A program made the position numbers and the translations under genes. DNA of 8,785 bases from assembly GCA_017853515.1 (NCBI GenBank), contig JAFMJK010000079.1, positions 1 to 8,785 of the forward strand, written 5' to 3'. A model generated the notes under the pieces. That model was given only the letters and a program-made list of their open reading frames with translations, was not told the origin of the DNA and made no database searches. Source of the stretch: Chthoniobacterales bacterium. Lineage in GTDB: Bacteria; Verrucomicrobiota; Verrucomicrobiia; Chthoniobacterales; JACTMZ01. Below are positions 5,768-8,785 of the stretch, piece after piece. How positions within the stretch are numbered: the first letter of the stretch is position 1; each line of letters opens with the position of its first letter.

Positions 5768-5787
5768 CGAAGGTTTGGCAGAAAGGC

Positions 5788-5818
5788 GGGCTCGTCGGCA
5801 GGGGGTGCCGGCGGGCCC
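5788..5818. terminator. 13-bp hairpin between convergent sigma and pyruvate kinase genes, putative bidirectional terminator
   Basis: The left arm (5788-5800, GGGCTCGTCGGCA) pairs without a break with the right arm (5806-5818, TGCCGGCGGGCCC) around a GGGGG loop; two of the thirteen pairs are wobbles. It lies 28 bases past the sigma stop and 9 bases past the pyruvate kinase stop, where a shared terminator would be. Neither side has a real T-run: the - strand side has only CTTTCT, the + strand side none. It is therefore a U-poor terminator at best. Confidence 0.5.
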
Positions 5819-5827
5819 GTCGCGGTT

Positions 5828-7231
5828 TCAGGGGACAATGCGCAACTGCACCGATTCGTGGCGGCGGTCGCCCTCGACAATGTCGGTGACGACGACAAGG
5901 TGATCGCCGGATTCGACGAGTCCTTTGAGGAGAAGGGCGGCTTCGGCCTCGAAAACATTTTTGGCCGGGTCTTCCTGGAATCCCATGCGCTGGGCGAAGA
6001 CGCCGTAGGGCAGGGCAAGTTGGCGGACCACGTTCTCGTGAGGCGAGAAAGCGTAGATCGTGGCGTGCAGCGGGCGCAGGTGGGCCACGTAGCGGGCCAT
6101 GTTCCCGTGCTGGGTGAAGACAACGATCTTGGATTGGGGAAAGCTGTTGGCCAGGCTGACCGCAGCCGCCACGGTTTTCTGGCGCGGACCATCGACAACG
6201 GCCTCGCGGGCAAACCCCGCGCCGCCGCTGCGTTCGATGCGGCGCGCCACGCGGTCGAATGTTTCCACGCACTGCACGGGGTATTTGCCGACGCTTGTTT
6301 CGCCGCTCAGCATGATGGCGTCGGCTTGCTCGTAGATGGCATTGGCCACGTCGGTGATCTCGGCGCGAGTGGGCAGGGGATTGGTGATCATCGACTCGAG
6401 CATGTGGGTGGCGACGATGACCGGTTTGCCGACTCTGATGCAGGATTTCACGATGCGGCGCTGGATGATGGGCAGCTCCTCCATCGGGCATTCGATGCCG
6501 AGGTCGCCGCGCGCGACCATGACGGCGTCCGCGGCGGAGATGATGTCCTTCACGTATTTGACCGCGTGCTGGTCCTCGATCTTGGCGATGATCTTGGCCT
6601 CGCTGCCGAGCCGTTGTATTTCCGCGCGCATGGCTTCGACGTCGGATTTTTCCCGGCAAAAACTCAGGGCGAAGTAGTCGACTTCCATCTCCGCGCCGAC
6701 CGCCATGTCCTTGAGATCCTTCGCGGTGAGTGGCGGCAGGTTGACCTTCACGCCCGGGAGGTTGATGTGGCGGCGGGAACCGAGCACACCCTGGGTGAGG
6801 ACCTCGCAGCGGATGCGGTTATCCTTTTTACCGAGAACCTTCATGTGGATGTTGCCATTGTCCACCATGACGACGTCGCCCTCGGAAATGTCGTCGATGA
6901 GTCCGTCGTAATTCACATCGACGGAGTATTCTTCCTCGCTGCGCGCGCCGCGGACGGTGAACTCGACGATGTCGCCCGGTTTGAGGTCCAGTTTGGTGGC
7001 CAGGTCGCCCGTGCGGATGGCCGGACCTTGGGTATCCATCATGATGGCGACGTTCGCCTTGCTCTGGCGGGCCGCCTCGCGGATGCGCGGAACCACGGCG
7101 CGAACCCAATCGTGGGCACCATGGCTCATATTGAGGCGGAAGACATTGGCTCCCGCGGCGATCAGAGCGGCCAGCATTTCCGGGGAGTCCGTGGCCGGGC
7201 CGAGGGTGCAGACGATTTTGGTTTTGCGCAT
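5828..7231 (-). CDS. pyk: Pyruvate kinase
   Basis: This 467-residue protein catalyses the last step of glycolysis, phosphoenolpyruvate plus ADP to pyruvate plus ATP, in the cytosol. It starts MRKTKIVCTLGPATDS, the typical opening. The barrel (about 1-68 and 165-345) shows FRLNMSHG (31-38), MMDTQGPAIRTG (64-75), IIAKIED (214-220) with the catalytic-type Lys217, VARGDLGIE (239-247), VIVATHMLESMI (271-282) and PTRAEITDVANAI (287-299), MLSGET (307-312). Domain B (about 70-165) caps the active site, and the C domain (about 350-467) is the usual allosteric part. There is no extra C-terminal PEP-utilising domain. Two positions are unusual: Ala71, where most enzymes have Glu or Lys, and His276 in ATHMLES, where Gln is usual. 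The 39 extra in-frame residues upstream (to 7348) lack family similarity and cross the aconitase start, so the ATG at 7231 is preferred. It is preceded by a pyrimidine-rich stretch, not a Shine-Dalgarno motif. Confidence 0.96.
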   Translation of the reverse strand: MRKTKIVCTLGPATDSPEMLAALIAAGANVFRLNMSHGAHDWVRAVVPRIREAARQSKANVAIMMDTQGPAIRTGDLATKLDLKPGDIVEFTVRGARSEEEYSVDVNYDGLIDDISEGDVVMVDNGNIHMKVLGKKDNRIRCEVLTQGVLGSRRHINLPGVKVNLPPLTAKDLKDMAVGAEMEVDYFALSFCREKSDVEAMRAEIQRLGSEAKIIAKIEDQHAVKYVKDIISAADAVMVARGDLGIECPMEELPIIQRRIVKSCIRVGKPVIVATHMLESMITNPLPTRAEITDVANAIYEQADAIMLSGETSVGKYPVQCVETFDRVARRIERSGGAGFAREAVVDGPRQKTVAAAVSLANSFPQSKIVVFTQHGNMARYVAHLRPLHATIYAFSPHENVVRQLALPYGVFAQRMGFQEDPAKNVFEAEAALLLKGLVESGDHLVVVTDIVEGDRRHESVQLRIVP

Positions 7232-7268
7232 ACAGGAGGAAAGGCGGAGCGGGCGCTTCGTGGCAAGA

Positions 7269-7303
7269 GCAAGTTCTGCGCGGACCGCACAGATTGAACT
7301 TGC
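7269..7303. promoter_or_regulatory. Nested inverted repeat in the divergent pyk-acn intergenic region, candidate shared operator
   Basis: GCAAGTTC (7269-7276) and GAACTTGC (7296-7303) are perfect inverted 8-mers 19 bases apart. Directly inside the left arm, TGCG (7277-7280) pairs with CGCA (7286-7289). The site sits 37 bases before the pyruvate kinase start and 33 bases before the aconitase start, placed to affect both promoters. It could bind a dimeric regulator, or form a bulged 5'-leader hairpin. I cannot name a regulator, and I found no clear -35/-10 pair on either strand in the 105-base gap. Confidence 0.4.
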
Positions 7304-7336
7304 CCGCGAGCCGCCATCTCGTTTTTCTGGCCGGCT

Positions 7337-8785
<1,449 letters not shown>

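Noticed and set aside
5385..6659. A 424-codon - strand frame overlapping pyruvate kinase in another frame and the sigma gene
   Set aside because: It has a very Arg/Pro/His-rich, low-complexity translation and overlaps two real genes in the wrong frame or strand.
7231..7245. AGGAGG on the + strand at 7234-7239 as a ribosome binding site
   Set aside because: No start codon follows at a usable distance on the + strand. The aconitase GTG is about 100 bases away.
5858..7297. A 479-codon + strand frame antisense to almost all of pyruvate kinase
   Set aside because: It is a codon-bias shadow in a GC-rich gene, rich in Asp, His, Val and Gly with no domain. The pyruvate kinase reading on the other strand is unambiguous.

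Overview
The window is GC-rich bacterial chromosome with densely packed genes and an envelope-polysaccharide gene set typical of a Gram-negative cell. I see no plasmid, phage or insertion-sequence genes, no tRNA or rRNA, and no CRISPR array. The protein styles (ComM, a short RpoD/SigA-like sigma factor, divergent WecG/TagA-like and WcaJ-like enzymes, AcnA with a long linker) and the near absence of Shine-Dalgarno motifs would fit Verrucomicrobiota or a relative. That is an impression from familiarity, not something the sequence proves.

Layout, left to right. Positions 1-20 are the end of a Rho-independent terminator whose left arm lies outside the window. Next comes a compact + strand unit: a Phd/YefM-type antitoxin (79-276), a FitB/VapC-type PIN toxin overlapping it by one base (276-704), and, five bases after the toxin stop, a divergent WecG/TagA/CpsF (GT26) glycosyltransferase (710-1453). 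A degenerate 8-bp tandem repeat (1463-1502) and a textbook terminator (1561-1584) close the unit. The ComM/YifB helicase gene (1657-3192) follows, then a polyprenyl-phosphate sugar-1-phosphate transferase of the WcaJ type (3264-4643). After a 264-base gap comes an RpoD/SigA-family sigma factor (4908-5759). It runs convergently into pyruvate kinase (5828-7231, - strand), and two strong hairpins lie at and beyond its stop. Pyruvate kinase is divergent from aconitate hydratase A (7337 to beyond the window end, GTG start). Their 105-base intergenic region carries a nested inverted repeat that could be a shared operator.

How the genes may work together: the two polysaccharide genes (GT26 and WcaJ-like) are both lipid-linked glycan enzymes acting at the inner membrane, but they are separated by comM. 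A shared pathway is possible, not shown. Pyruvate kinase and aconitase are central carbon enzymes, and their divergent arrangement invites joint control. The toxin-antitoxin pair is the accessory element. Its tight link to a glycosyltransferase gene, bounded on both sides by near-identical terminator sequences, is the most unusual architectural feature here. I found no clear new defence or mobile system. The points worth a second look are the TA-glycosyltransferase unit, the hairpins that straddle stop codons, the divergent pyk/acn dyad, and the unusual residue in pyruvate kinase at the position linked to potassium dependence.
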